A stretch of 45,567 nucleotides of DNA from Campylobacterota bacterium (GTDB lineage: Bacteria; Campylobacterota; Campylobacteria; Campylobacterales; JAJVLF01). Shown piece by piece: positions 8,365 to 16,602 of this stretch. Each line of letters begins with the position of its first letter. Position 1 is the first letter of the stretch. Under the pieces are notes generated by a model, which saw only the letters and a program-made list of their open reading frames with translations, was not told the origin of the DNA and searched no databases. A program made the position numbers and the translations under genes. The stretch covers positions 1 to 45,567 of the forward strand of contig JAJVLF010000015.1 of NCBI GenBank assembly GCA_029255845.1, read 5' to 3'.

Positions 8365-8878
8365 ATATAAGATTTAAAATTCAAGAGTATCAAAGTAAGG
8401 CGGTAAATTCAAGTAGGCTAATCAATGAGCAAAAAGCAGTAACTTGACTTATGATAGTCTAAATGACACTCATAATATAGAAGATATTTTTACAATAAAT
8501 CAATAAAATATACATTTTAAAAATGCAAAAAAGTGTTAAGCATATATATTTTATAGCAGAAACAAAAGGAAGTATGTCTAGTATGGAATTAAGAGATACG
8601 GAAAAAGTAAAAATAAAATGTGCTGAAAAGTTTTTTAATAGACTTCTTTCAAAACCTATCAAATTGGATATATGAATTATAGTGCATTAATTTGTGAAAA
8701 TAAAAACTAAGTAATAGCCGTAGCTATTGCGAAGGTTTTATTTTTGCAAAGTGATGTGCTATAATTTATATAGCCTTTTGATAGGTTTTGAAAGAAGTCT
8801 AATACTATTAGCAATCGTGAAGTTGTTTATAAAAAAATTGATGGTTATGATGAGCTTATGAATATTGTAAGTTTGTAA
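8361..8878 (+). pseudogene. res: Type III restriction endonuclease Res subunit, heavily decayed
   Basis: Three fragments of one gene in order. First, an N-terminal start MNIRFKIQEYQSKAVN at 8361, coupled to rhuM by ATGA and typical of Res helicase N-termini; it stops after 28 codons. Second, a short piece reading TYDSLNDTHNIEDIF at about 8445-8500. Third, the C-terminal nuclease end with [25 protein letters not shown], the family's ETKG part of the PD-(D/E)XK site, from about 8520. After an inserted palindromic element the true end resumes as SNREVVYKKIDGYDELMNIV and stops at 8876-8878. Most of the roughly 900-residue protein, including helicase motifs, is deleted, and no Mod methylase gene is present. 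The restriction system is therefore dead here. The identity rests on the matching N- and C-terminal signatures. Confidence 0.75.
8641..8799. mobile_element. 159-bp MITE-like palindromic element with 5-bp target duplication
   Basis: Perfect 23-bp terminal inverted repeats (8641-8663 and 8777-8799, ends GACTTCTTTC / GAAAGAAGTC) are flanked by the direct repeat TAATA at 8636-8640 and 8800-8804. Removing the element plus one TAATA restores an open reading through the res C-terminus (..EKFFN/TISNREVV..), so it is an insertion. Inside the terminal repeats the two arms keep pairing towards a centre with AATAGC-CGTA-GCTATT (8713-8728). Many arm mismatches are T/C or G/A changes that would be G-U pairs in RNA. 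It encodes no protein. It is most simply a non-autonomous element (MITE) moved by a transposase elsewhere in the genome. Confidence 0.8.
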
Positions 8879-8932
8879 CCATTATGGGAATAGGGGTTGA
8901 GACAAATTAATTTAATTTATCGTAACATCTAT

Positions 8933-9448
8933 TTATAAATTAGCCACACATCGAATAAATGATTTTCTACTTTCTCTAATCCATATTTTAAAACCAGCTC
9001 TAAAATGAACTCCCCATATAGAAGATGTATTTCCAGAAAACTTAGTGCTTGAGAAATAAAATGCACCTCTGGTGTTTTTAAATGTCATATTAGTATGAGA
9101 ATTTTTTGATGAGTCTAAAATGATTGATGAAAGCTCCGTAATCGTAGGCAATCTCCAGTTTAGATTTAATGTATCTAAAGAGCTACAATATTCTTGTGAT
9201 TCTTGAAATGTTTTTGGTAGAGATATTACATCTTTATTATCTTGCCAAACTATCTTGCTATTATTATCTACAACTAGATTATTAATTTCATCTCTTGAAA
9301 ATCTAATGCTATCATCTACGATATAAGAATTTTGATTTATTATAATATCCGTATCTGTAAAACTAGCTGTATTTTCTAATTCCCCACAGCTATTAATAAG
9401 CATAATGACCGATACAGCCAATATTAACTTTAGTGAAATATGTCTCAT
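8933..9448 (-). CDS. DUF1566 (Lcl-like) lipoprotein
   Basis: 171 residues with a lipoprotein signal ending in the lipobox LINSC (lipidated Cys21), then a DUF1566/Lcl C-terminal-type domain: IVWQDNKDV.., NWRLPTITELSSII, FYFSSTKF, SSIWGVHFRAG, and the ending FIRCV. Such proteins are exported and surface or periplasmic, and are often numerous in Campylobacterota and other aquatic bacteria; their ligand is usually unknown. It lies just downstream (minus strand) of the pentapeptide-repeat gene and converges on the res remnant. Its own upstream region contains an AAGGAG-type SD (read as CCTCCTT on the plus strand). Likely intact. Confidence 0.75.
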   Translation of the reverse strand: MRHISLKLILAVSVIMLINSCGELENTASFTDTDIIINQNSYIVDDSIRFSRDEINNLVVDNNSKIVWQDNKDVISLPKTFQESQEYCSSLDTLNLNWRLPTITELSSIILDSSKNSHTNMTFKNTRGAFYFSSTKFSGNTSSIWGVHFRAGFKIWIRESRKSFIRCVANL

Positions 9449-9528
9449 CTAACCCTCCTTAGTTAAAACTTGCTTCCTGCAAATATATTACTAAATTCGG
9501 CAATTAGGCTCTTTTTTGTAGGGAAATA

Positions 9529-10932
9529 TTACCTTTTATTTACTTTTAGTTTTATGGCTATTATGAAATGGTATATAAAATACAAAGATATTATCCTTGA
9601 AATAAATGTTTGCACATAATAATCTATATGGAGATTATACTCTAAAATAAGCTCAAATGGATTAATCAAATGTATAAATACATCTACCCCTATATCCACA
9701 GGATAAAAAGCAGTAAATATGCTAGCACTTAATATAAGCCATACTAGTGGAAGTATATAGCTTTGCGAATAATGAGAAGTAAATTTATATGCTTTTAAAA
9801 CTATCCAATCTGTAATCTTACTGTAATCTTTTTTGCTTATTAAGGTTTTTTCTATTTTTTCTAATTCTATTGCATAGAATTTATTAATATCGCTTATATT
9901 ATTATTTTTCATTGCACAATTTTTAATAATTCTTGCTGTTTCTTTATTGGCTATATGAGATGAATCTAGGGGGATACTTTTCATAGCTTTAAATCCATAA
10001 AGACTATTAAATGTAGCATCTTTAAATATGCTTTTGTGAAAACTAAGGCTATAAAATGAGCTTTCTACAAAAGAGCCTCTTATAAATAAGACATAAGAAA
10101 AATCTGCTTCTTTTTTAAAAACACTAGAAGAAAATGACACATCTTCAAATTTGCTATTTTTAAAACTCGCCTTATCTGAAAATACAGCATTATTATAATT
10201 ACTAGTCCCAGAAAAGTGAATATCCCAAAAAAAGGCTTCTTGATTAAATTTAGTAGATGTAAATTCTGCCTTACCTTCACATATCGCACCCCAAAAATCT
10301 ACCTTTACTTTAAAGCTACTCGCCCAAAAATATAAATCCTGATTACATATCATCCTTCTAAAAGAAGCCTGAGCATAAAAAATTGAATTTCTAAAAGATG
10401 CTTGTTTTTTAAAATGTGTTCGATTAAAGTCTGACATTTTATGAAATTTACTAAATTGAAAATAAGAGTCTTCATTAAAAGTAGAGTTTTTAAAAGAGAC
10501 CTCTTCATAAAATTCTGATTTAATAAAGTTTGCTTCGCCTTTGAATTTGGCATTATCAAAAATAGCTTTTTCTTTAAATATGATATTAGAAAAATTAGCT
10601 TCCCCATAAAAGGTAGCTTCTATAAAAGATACATCATGCTCAAACATATTTTCATCAATTTTAAAAAAGAAATTATAATCTTTTAAATAGCGACCTTTTG
10701 AAAAATGTATTTCTTCAAATTTAGGAAATTCAACATAATCTAAATTTATATAAGCACTATGTTTTGAATCATAAGCGATAATTTTTCTTACTGCTTTCCA
10801 AAATAAAGTAATATTGCCATAGCTTTTAGCCCAATCTTGCTCACCATCTCTAATCATAAACCAATCTTGCTTAGAAGAATACAAAATATCTGTTTCTTCA
10901 ACTGAAAGTATTTTATTTACATCATCTCTCAT
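9529..10932 (-). CDS. Pentapeptide-repeat membrane protein
   Basis: 467 residues. From about 85 to 310 the sequence shows a five-residue periodicity of the A(D/N)F.x / .xSxF type (for example ATFYGEANFSNIIFKEKAIF and KFKGEANFIKSEFYEEVSF), the hallmark of pentapeptide-repeat beta-helices. After a charged linker there are two C-terminal hydrophobic segments (about 395-415, YILPLVWLILSASIFTAFY, and about 445-460), so the repeat domain should be anchored in the inner membrane and lie in the cytoplasm. No enzymatic motif is seen. Similar proteins are widespread, with roles usually unknown. It is separated from the downstream lipoprotein gene by 80 bases. Confidence 0.8.
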   Translation of the reverse strand: MRDDVNKILSVEETDILYSSKQDWFMIRDGEQDWAKSYGNITLFWKAVRKIIAYDSKHSAYINLDYVEFPKFEEIHFSKGRYLKDYNFFFKIDENMFEHDVSFIEATFYGEANFSNIIFKEKAIFDNAKFKGEANFIKSEFYEEVSFKNSTFNEDSYFQFSKFHKMSDFNRTHFKKQASFRNSIFYAQASFRRMICNQDLYFWASSFKVKVDFWGAICEGKAEFTSTKFNQEAFFWDIHFSGTSNYNNAVFSDKASFKNSKFEDVSFSSSVFKKEADFSYVLFIRGSFVESSFYSLSFHKSIFKDATFNSLYGFKAMKSIPLDSSHIANKETARIIKNCAMKNNNISDINKFYAIELEKIEKTLISKKDYSKITDWIVLKAYKFTSHYSQSYILPLVWLILSASIFTAFYPVDIGVDVFIHLINPFELILEYNLHIDYYVQTFISRIISLYFIYHFIIAIKLKVNKR

Positions 10933-11131
10933 ATAATCACCTTAATAATGAATTAAACAATTTAACATTTAATGGTATTATATCTTATATAACCAAAAAA
11001 ACTTGTCAAGTTGCATAAAATTATAATAAACTGTATTATAAATATATATCTATCATTATTTTTATTTAAAAAGTTAATTTTAAGTAGATTAAAGATAAAA
11101 TAATAGCTTATCAAAATTAAAAAGGTTTAAA

Positions 11132-11707
11132 ATGTTTAAAAAATTATCTGTATTTACAGCTGTTTTCTTTTCTCTATTGTTTTTCGTTTCTTGTTCTTCT
11201 ACTCCTGGTATAGAAAATCCTAAAGGTGAATTATCTGATGCCCCTAAGTGGGTTCTTATGCCTTTTGTTGAGGGTTCTATGAGTGATATAGGTTCTGCTC
11301 CTGCTAATGCTGGTGGCGATGTTTCATTTCAAAGAAATCAAGCTATGGGCGATGCTAGAGATAATCTAGCTAGACAAATGGGCACAAAAGTAGGAAATAT
11401 GCTTAAAAGCTTTAAGGCTTCTACAGGAGCAAAATCTGATGCTACATTTGATCAATCTAGTGAGCAAGTAAGCAAGCAAATTGCTAGTCAAACTCTTATA
11501 GGTAGTAAAATAAAAGATATGTGGATTAGTGATAGTGGGACTATGTATGTGTTAGTTGTTTTAGATACTGAGGCTGTGATTGCTCAAATGGATAAAAATA
11601 TTAAAACATCTATGGGGAATGAAAAAGCTATGTATCAAAAGTTTTTAGCTAAAAAAGGTCAAGATGAGTTAGCTAAAGAGCTTGAAGCTTTTAAAAAAGA
11701 TAACTAG
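11132..11707 (+). CDS. LPP20-family lipoprotein
   Basis: 191 residues with a signal peptide and lipobox (FFVSC, Cys21), followed by an LPP20 domain: APKWVLMPF, IGSAPANAGG, RNQAMGDARDNLARQMGTKVGNMLKSF. The charged C-terminus ends in K-rich helices. LPP20-type proteins (Helicobacter Lpp20) are small outer-membrane lipoproteins common in Campylobacterota. It is the first gene of a three-gene cluster with a second shorter LPP20-like lipoprotein and an exported transglutaminase-like protein, spaced 12 bases from the second gene. It uses an ATG with a weak AAAAGG SD. Confidence 0.85.
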   Translation: MFKKLSVFTAVFFSLLFFVSCSSTPGIENPKGELSDAPKWVLMPFVEGSMSDIGSAPANAGGDVSFQRNQAMGDARDNLARQMGTKVGNMLKSFKASTGAKSDATFDQSSEQVSKQIASQTLIGSKIKDMWISDSGTMYVLVVLDTEAVIAQMDKNIKTSMGNEKAMYQKFLAKKGQDELAKELEAFKKDN

Positions 11708-11719
11708 ACTTATAATAAA

Positions 11720-12127
11720 TTGATTTTAAAGATAGTATCATTTATATTGGTGTTTTTATTTATTATCGCTTCTTGTGCTACTAGCCTTAAAATGCCTAGT
11801 TCAGACAAGCCATCTTGGTTGATTAATCTTGGTGATTATGCTAATGGTGGTTTGGTTGCTACGGGATGTTCTGGTATGCACATTAAAGGTCTTGATGCCC
11901 AAAAAAAGCTAGCTGTTCAAAGAGCCGTTAGTTCTTTATCTATGCAAAAAAGCACTAAAGTGCAAACCATATCCAATACTAATGAGAAAAGAAATAGAGG
12001 TGTATTACAAAGCTCTAAATATAGTAGCTCATCGCAGTATCAAACAAATACTAATATTAGTTTTGAGATTAAAAAAGAATATTATGATAAATTAAATAAA
12101 GAATATTGTGTTCTTATTAAGGAATGA
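11720..12127 (+). CDS. Short LPP20-like lipoprotein
   Basis: 135 residues from a TTG start, with a signal peptide and lipobox (FIIASC, Cys19). The mature part (SSDKPSWLINL, GGLVATGCSG, DAQKKLAVQRAVSSLSMQKSTKVQT) follows the same plan as the LPP20 protein encoded just upstream, suggesting an old duplication. No ATG or GTG could supply the signal peptide, so TTG is the best start. It overlaps the next gene by four bases (ATGA), a typical coupled pair. Outer-membrane location is inferred from the lipobox. Confidence 0.75.
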   Translation: MILKIVSFILVFLFIIASCATSLKMPSSDKPSWLINLGDYANGGLVATGCSGMHIKGLDAQKKLAVQRAVSSLSMQKSTKVQTISNTNEKRNRGVLQSSKYSSSSQYQTNTNISFEIKKEYYDKLNKEYCVLIKE

Positions 12128-13491
12128 TTATGAAAATATCTTTATTTATTTTATTTGCTTTTTCTTTTATTTATCCACAAAGCTTTGATGATTATCTAAA
12201 AGAACAACAACAAGATTTTAATTCTTATAAAACGGCTTTAGATAAAGAATGGAAACAATACAAATCTTTCATTAATGACTCTCCTTATAAAGTAAAAAAA
12301 CCTAAAAAGATACCTAAAGCTAAAAAGAAAGCACCTAAAAAAGACATTTCTAAAAAAGCTAAGATTTCTAAACCCATAAAAAAAAGAATTGAAAAAATAA
12401 AGATTGACACCCTTATTTTAGGCACAAGTATTGATTTTTCTTTTTTAAACTCAAAAGTTAATATCCCTTATGATAAAAGCATAAAAAAAAGTATCTCTAT
12501 CTTTAATAATAAATCAATTTCTAAATATCATAAATCAATGCAAAAAGCTAAATATAAAATGAGCATAGATTATATTAAAAAATACAAAAAAGCCAGAAGA
12601 CTAAGTGATTGGATGGCTGTATTGCTAGTAAGTGAATTTAGCGAAAACATCCATAAAAACAAAAACAAACAAAAACTATTGACTTGGTTTTTGCTCCTTG
12701 AATTAGGATATGATGTAAAAGTAGCAATTGCCAATAATGCCATCGTCCTTTTAGCAAATATGAAACATAGCCTTTATTCGACTTTATTTTTAAAAATCAA
12801 CAACAAAAACTACTATGCCATCTTCGGAGACAAAGCTAAAAAGCTAAAAACCTATTCTAGCAATATGAAAAACCTAAATGCTATGGACTTCACAAGCAAA
12901 AGAGCAGTCCTTGGCATAAATGACCATAAAAAGAAAAAACTAAGTTTTAAATATAAAAATAAACCCTATAATATAAATACCTTTTATAGCCCATCACTTA
13001 TAAAGACTTATAAAGATATGCCCCAATCTGACTATATATCATATTTCAATTCATTAATGGACAATAAAACAGAATATAATATGCTTAATGATTTATCTAA
13101 AATATTAAAAAATAAAAGTGAAATAGAAGCCATAAACATCTTACTTAGATTCGTGCAAAAATCTTTTAAATATAAAACAGATGATGATAATTTCGGATAC
13201 GAAAAAGTCTTATTTCCTGAAGAAACTATTTATTATAAATACTCTGATTGTGAAGATAGAAGCTTATTATTTGCATATTTAACAAGAAAATTATTAAAAA
13301 AAGATGTCATCTTATTAAAATACTCTGACCATCTAGCAACAGCAGTTAGGCTTGATACTCGTAATTCAAATGGGGATAGTATTAGATATAATGGTAAAGT
13401 GTATGCTATAGCTGACCCTACTTATATAAATGCTAATGTTTTTATGGCTATGCCAAAATATAAAAATGCTTCTTATAAAGTGATTAAATAA
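12124..13491 (+). CDS. Exported transglutaminase-like cysteine protein
   Basis: 455 residues. An N-terminal signal peptide (MKISLFILFAFSFIYPQS) is followed by a coiled, very lysine/proline-rich linker (about 55-100). The C-terminal part has a Cys-His-Asp arrangement of transglutaminase-like folds: C376 in YSDCEDRS, H403 in YSDHLATAV and D431 in IADPTY (numbered from the ATG at 12124). Two ATGs (12124 and 12130) are possible, and the first overlaps the preceding stop. The grouping with two LPP20 lipoproteins suggests an envelope complex or a processing role. The substrate is unknown. The triad looks intact, so enzymatic activity is plausible. Confidence 0.7.
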   Translation: MIMKISLFILFAFSFIYPQSFDDYLKEQQQDFNSYKTALDKEWKQYKSFINDSPYKVKKPKKIPKAKKKAPKKDISKKAKISKPIKKRIEKIKIDTLILGTSIDFSFLNSKVNIPYDKSIKKSISIFNNKSISKYHKSMQKAKYKMSIDYIKKYKKARRLSDWMAVLLVSEFSENIHKNKNKQKLLTWFLLLELGYDVKVAIANNAIVLLANMKHSLYSTLFLKINNKNYYAIFGDKAKKLKTYSSNMKNLNAMDFTSKRAVLGINDHKKKKLSFKYKNKPYNINTFYSPSLIKTYKDMPQSDYISYFNSLMDNKTEYNMLNDLSKILKNKSEIEAINILLRFVQKSFKYKTDDDNFGYEKVLFPEETIYYKYSDCEDRSLLFAYLTRKLLKKDVILLKYSDHLATAVRLDTRNSNGDSIRYNGKVYAIADPTYINANVFMAMPKYKNASYKVIK

Positions 13492-13670
13492 AAAAAATAC
13501 CATTTTTTAATGGAGACTCTTTTAATGTGTAGTTTCATCTCTTCTATCTAGTTCCCATCTTGCATATTTATTTAGCATATTTAGTTTTATTGTAACCTAG
13601 CAAGATATATTCTCATCAGGAATAATTATGGAGGGAAGCAATGCCATTAAGACACTTAAACTCTTTTTTT

Positions 13671-13720
13671 CTGTAATCCGTAATCCGTAATCTGCCATTA
13701 AGTCTTAACTTAATGGCAAT
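13671..13720. repeat. Dispersed palindromic repeat, copy A
   Basis: An intergenic block holding the stem GCCATTAAG / CTTAATGGC (loop TCTTAA) next to a degenerate tandem of TAATCCG units (three copies). A second copy in the opposite orientation lies at 19462-19525 after tRNA-Glu. It lies between the convergent transglutaminase-like gene and lspA, so it may also act as a bidirectional terminator hairpin, although no clear U-tract follows. Confidence 0.6.
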
Positions 13721-13738
13721 AGTGGGAGATATGATAAA

Positions 13739-14194
13739 TTAAATTTTATCTAATAAGCCCTTGTTTCTTAAAATAATAATAATAGCAAAAAATATCCCCA
13801 TATTAATAAATATATCCGCCATATTAAATACAGCAAAATCAAAATAACATCTCCAAGCTATGAAATCTACAACTCCAATTCTATGAAATCTATCTATAAT
13901 GTTGCCTACTCCTCCAGCAAATATGAAGACTAGAGGTAGCTTAAAGTATATTTTTAATGCTTCATTTTTCCATACATAAATAGCTAAAAATATTAATACA
14001 GACATTTGTATGTATTTTAAATATTCTCCTAAAAACTCAAACATTGAGAATGCTATGCCTGTGTTATATACTAAATAAAAATAAATACAACCTATGTTAA
14101 AAGTTAATCCTTGAACAAAAATCCATTTTGTGTATTGGTCTATTAGGACTAAAAGGACGAAGATTGCTATATATATATAGTTTTTTTTAGCCAT
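13739..14194 (-). CDS. lspA: Lipoprotein signal peptidase (signal peptidase II)
   Basis: 151-residue inner-membrane aspartyl protease that cleaves prolipoproteins after lipidation, needed for the several lipoproteins encoded in this window. Four hydrophobic segments are visible. Family motifs are VYNTGIAFSM, GGVGNIIDRF with catalytic D101, and FNMADIFI with catalytic D127. It overlaps the end of glmM by eight bases, so the two are translated together. This glmM-lspA pairing is familiar in Campylobacter relatives. Length is normal for the family. Confidence 0.95.
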   Translation of the reverse strand: MAKKNYIYIAIFVLLVLIDQYTKWIFVQGLTFNIGCIYFYLVYNTGIAFSMFEFLGEYLKYIQMSVLIFLAIYVWKNEALKIYFKLPLVFIFAGGVGNIIDRFHRIGVVDFIAWRCYFDFAVFNMADIFINMGIFFAIIIILRNKGLLDKI

Positions 14195-15527
14195 TTAATT
14201 TTTCTTTAAAAAATTCTTTTGCTTGTTCTAGTGATTTTATTAACACGGTTTCATTTTTGCTTTCTAAGAATACTCTTAAAAGTTTCTCTGTGCCTGAATA
14301 TCTTATAAGATGTCTCACTTTCGCTTTGTCTAATGAGGAGATTAAATCATCATATCCATTAAGTGATTTTAGAGGTATTTTTTTCTTTATTGGGATATTT
14401 AGGGTTTTGCTAGGGTATAATTTGAAGTTTCTTAGAGATTCACTTGCTGTTTTTTTGCTTTTTACTATGAGTGCCATTATTTGTAATGCGGATAAAATGC
14501 CATCTCCTGTTTTAGCAAATTCATTAAAGATTATATGACCACTTTCTTCACCGCCAAAATGGACATCTTTTTTTCTCATTAAGGCTGTTACTTTTTTATC
14601 TCCTATATCACTTTTGTAATTATTGATATTATTTTTCTTGCAAAATTCTTCTAAGGCACCATTGCTCATCTCTGTGCTTACTATGGCATTATTATTTAGC
14701 TTATTTTCACTTTTTAGGTATTTGGCTATAGAGGCTAGAGTGTTATCTCCATCTATCTTTTCTCCATTTTCATCTACTACAACTAATCTATCCGCATCTC
14801 CATCAAATGCAAAGCCTATATCGGCTCTTGATTCTACTACTTTTTTCGCTAAATCACTTATGTTTAATGCTCCACAATTATCATTTATATTATATCCATT
14901 TGGGTTATTGTGGATTGTAATCACTTCAGCGTCAAGCTCATCAAAAATAGTGGGAGCTACTTTATATGATGCTCCATTGGCTGTATCAAGCACTATCCTA
15001 TATCCTGTTAATGTATATTTTGAAGGAAATGAATTTTTTATTTGGACTATATATCTTCCTATTACATCATCTATTCTTTTTGAAGAGCCTATATTTTTAT
15101 TTGTTTGCATATATTTTGTAAAATCTTCATTAATATATATTTCTTCTATTTTCTTTTCTGCTTCATCTCTAAGCTTTCCACCATCATTATTGAAAAATTT
15201 AATGCCATTATCTTCATAAGGATTATGGCTAGCACTTATCATAATTCCCGCATCACATCTCATACTTTGAGTTAAAAATGCTACAGCAGGAGAGGGCATA
15301 GGACCAATTTGTATTACATTATATCCTATACTTGTGAGACCTGAAACTATGGCATTTTCTATCATATAGCCACTTTTTCTGGTGTCTTTTCCTATTAAGA
15401 TTTTATTGGTTTTAGAAATGCTCTTAAAGTATATCCCCATAGATAGAGCTACCTTTAAAGAAGTAAAAACATCTATCGTTTCTCCCGCCTTTCCTCTCAC
15501 ACCATCTGTGCCAAATAAATTGCCCAT
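14187..15527 (-). CDS. glmM: Phosphoglucosamine mutase
   Basis: 446 residues. Converts glucosamine-6-phosphate to glucosamine-1-phosphate for UDP-GlcNAc, the precursor of peptidoglycan and lipopolysaccharide. Motifs: N-terminal LFGTDGVRG, the phosphoserine loop ISASHNP with Ser100, the metal-binding DGDADR (about 240), the sugar-binding GGEESGH, and a C-terminal RYSGTEKLLRVF phosphate-binding loop. All are intact. The gene lies 31 bases after the second repeat-PEBP gene on the same strand and overlaps lspA. Confidence 0.97.
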   Translation of the reverse strand: MGNLFGTDGVRGKAGETIDVFTSLKVALSMGIYFKSISKTNKILIGKDTRKSGYMIENAIVSGLTSIGYNVIQIGPMPSPAVAFLTQSMRCDAGIMISASHNPYEDNGIKFFNNDGGKLRDEAEKKIEEIYINEDFTKYMQTNKNIGSSKRIDDVIGRYIVQIKNSFPSKYTLTGYRIVLDTANGASYKVAPTIFDELDAEVITIHNNPNGYNINDNCGALNISDLAKKVVESRADIGFAFDGDADRLVVVDENGEKIDGDNTLASIAKYLKSENKLNNNAIVSTEMSNGALEEFCKKNNINNYKSDIGDKKVTALMRKKDVHFGGEESGHIIFNEFAKTGDGILSALQIMALIVKSKKTASESLRNFKLYPSKTLNIPIKKKIPLKSLNGYDDLISSLDKAKVRHLIRYSGTEKLLRVFLESKNETVLIKSLEQAKEFFKEKLNG

Positions 15528-15558
15528 TGTTTTCCTTGTTTTTGCCCGTATTATATAA

Positions 15559-16602
15559 TTATTGTGTTATATAAAGAAGAGTTCTATGGCTTAAAGCATT
15601 TTCTTTTGCATGAAGAAAGTCTGTGGCTGTTTCTATTTTAATAGCAAATACATTCACTATGATTACCTTTTTCCCTACTGGAGGTTGCTCGAATTCTTTT
15701 TCATAAAAATCATTATCTAAAACCATAGCAGGTGCTGTTAATGTAGCACTAGAAATAGATGATGTGTTTTCATCCATAGGGATATTTATAGCCCTATATA
15801 ACACATTACTATATTTATCGTCTGAAGTATTTACTATTTCTACTGCGAGAGATCTCGTATGTAAAGGTAGATTAGCCCACCTTATATGAGGGAATCCTCC
15901 TGTAAATTCTGTGCCATCTTTAAAGTTTTTAGAATACAAAGCAAAAGATGGATAAATATTATCTCCTTTTGGCAAACTAGGGTCATTTGATGGTGTAGGA
16001 ATATCATAAGCATTTTTTATTATATCTATCGTATATCCATCATCACTTATTGTTACTTCATCAAAAACCTGACTAGCTCCAGGGAATCCATCAAAAGCAG
16101 ATGCATTATGGATTGGTCTCCATTTTCCTCCAGATGTGAATTGCCATATCCTCATACCTGTATCTTTACCTCTTCCTGATGCTAAAAATGGATATGAATT
16201 ACTTTCCCAAAAATACCAAACAATCTTAAATGTTTTATTTTTTAAGGTTTCTAAGAAATAATCAATAGCTATATTAGTGCTAATAGATTTACTTCCAAAA
16301 GTAATTTTATCTCCTGTTAAAGAAAAACTTATATTAGTAAAGTTCTTATTTGCTTTAACAAAACCATCAAAAGATGGTGCATTATGTATTGGTTTCCATT
16401 TTTTTTGTGCTGTAAAATTCCACACTCTGATATTATTAGTTTTTCGACCATTAGCAAGGTAATATAATGTATTATTACCTTCTTGAACTTCCCAAAAGTA
16501 CCAACCTATTTTATGAACCTTATTAACTAATGCTTGAGATGTAACATCTAAAGAAAAAGAAAAAGTTATTAAAGTAAATAAAAAAATTATAATTTTAAAC
16601 AT
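15559..16602 (-). CDS. Exported repeat protein with C-terminal PEBP (YbhB-like) domain, copy 2
   Basis: 347 residues with a signal peptide (about 1-18). Two copies of a roughly 70-residue repeat follow (about 31-104 and 127-197), each with the frame W-Y-F-W, a variable loop with LA.GR, W.F.....KW.PIHNA.(A/S)FDGF, then a short beta-rich tail. The C-terminal part (about 215-347) looks like a phosphatidylethanolamine-binding / YbhB-YbcL domain, with LYSKNFKDG, FPHIRWANLP.HTRSLAVEI and a late PPVGKKVIIVNVFAIK. It abuts the upstream paralogue with no gap. It is probably periplasmic or secreted. I know no characterised protein with this combination. Confidence 0.65.
   Translation of the reverse strand: MFKIIIFLFTLITFSFSLDVTSQALVNKVHKIGWYFWEVQEGNNTLYYLANGRKTNNIRVWNFTAQKKWKPIHNAPSFDGFVKANKNFTNISFSLTGDKITFGSKSISTNIAIDYFLETLKNKTFKIVWYFWESNSYPFLASGRGKDTGMRIWQFTSGGKWRPIHNASAFDGFPGASQVFDEVTISDDGYTIDIIKNAYDIPTPSNDPSLPKGDNIYPSFALYSKNFKDGTEFTGGFPHIRWANLPLHTRSLAVEIVNTSDDKYSNVLYRAINIPMDENTSSISSATLTAPAMVLDNDFYEKEFEQPPVGKKVIIVNVFAIKIETATDFLHAKENALSHRTLLYITQ

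Noticed and set aside
8459-8662. 67-codon open frame on the minus strand
   Set aside because: It is the antisense of the res remnant C-terminus, has no family match and ends inside the inserted element.
14257-15219. Two long plus-strand frames (93 and 198 codons) opposite glmM
   Set aside because: glmM is intact with all motifs; the frames are antisense shadows without signals of their own.
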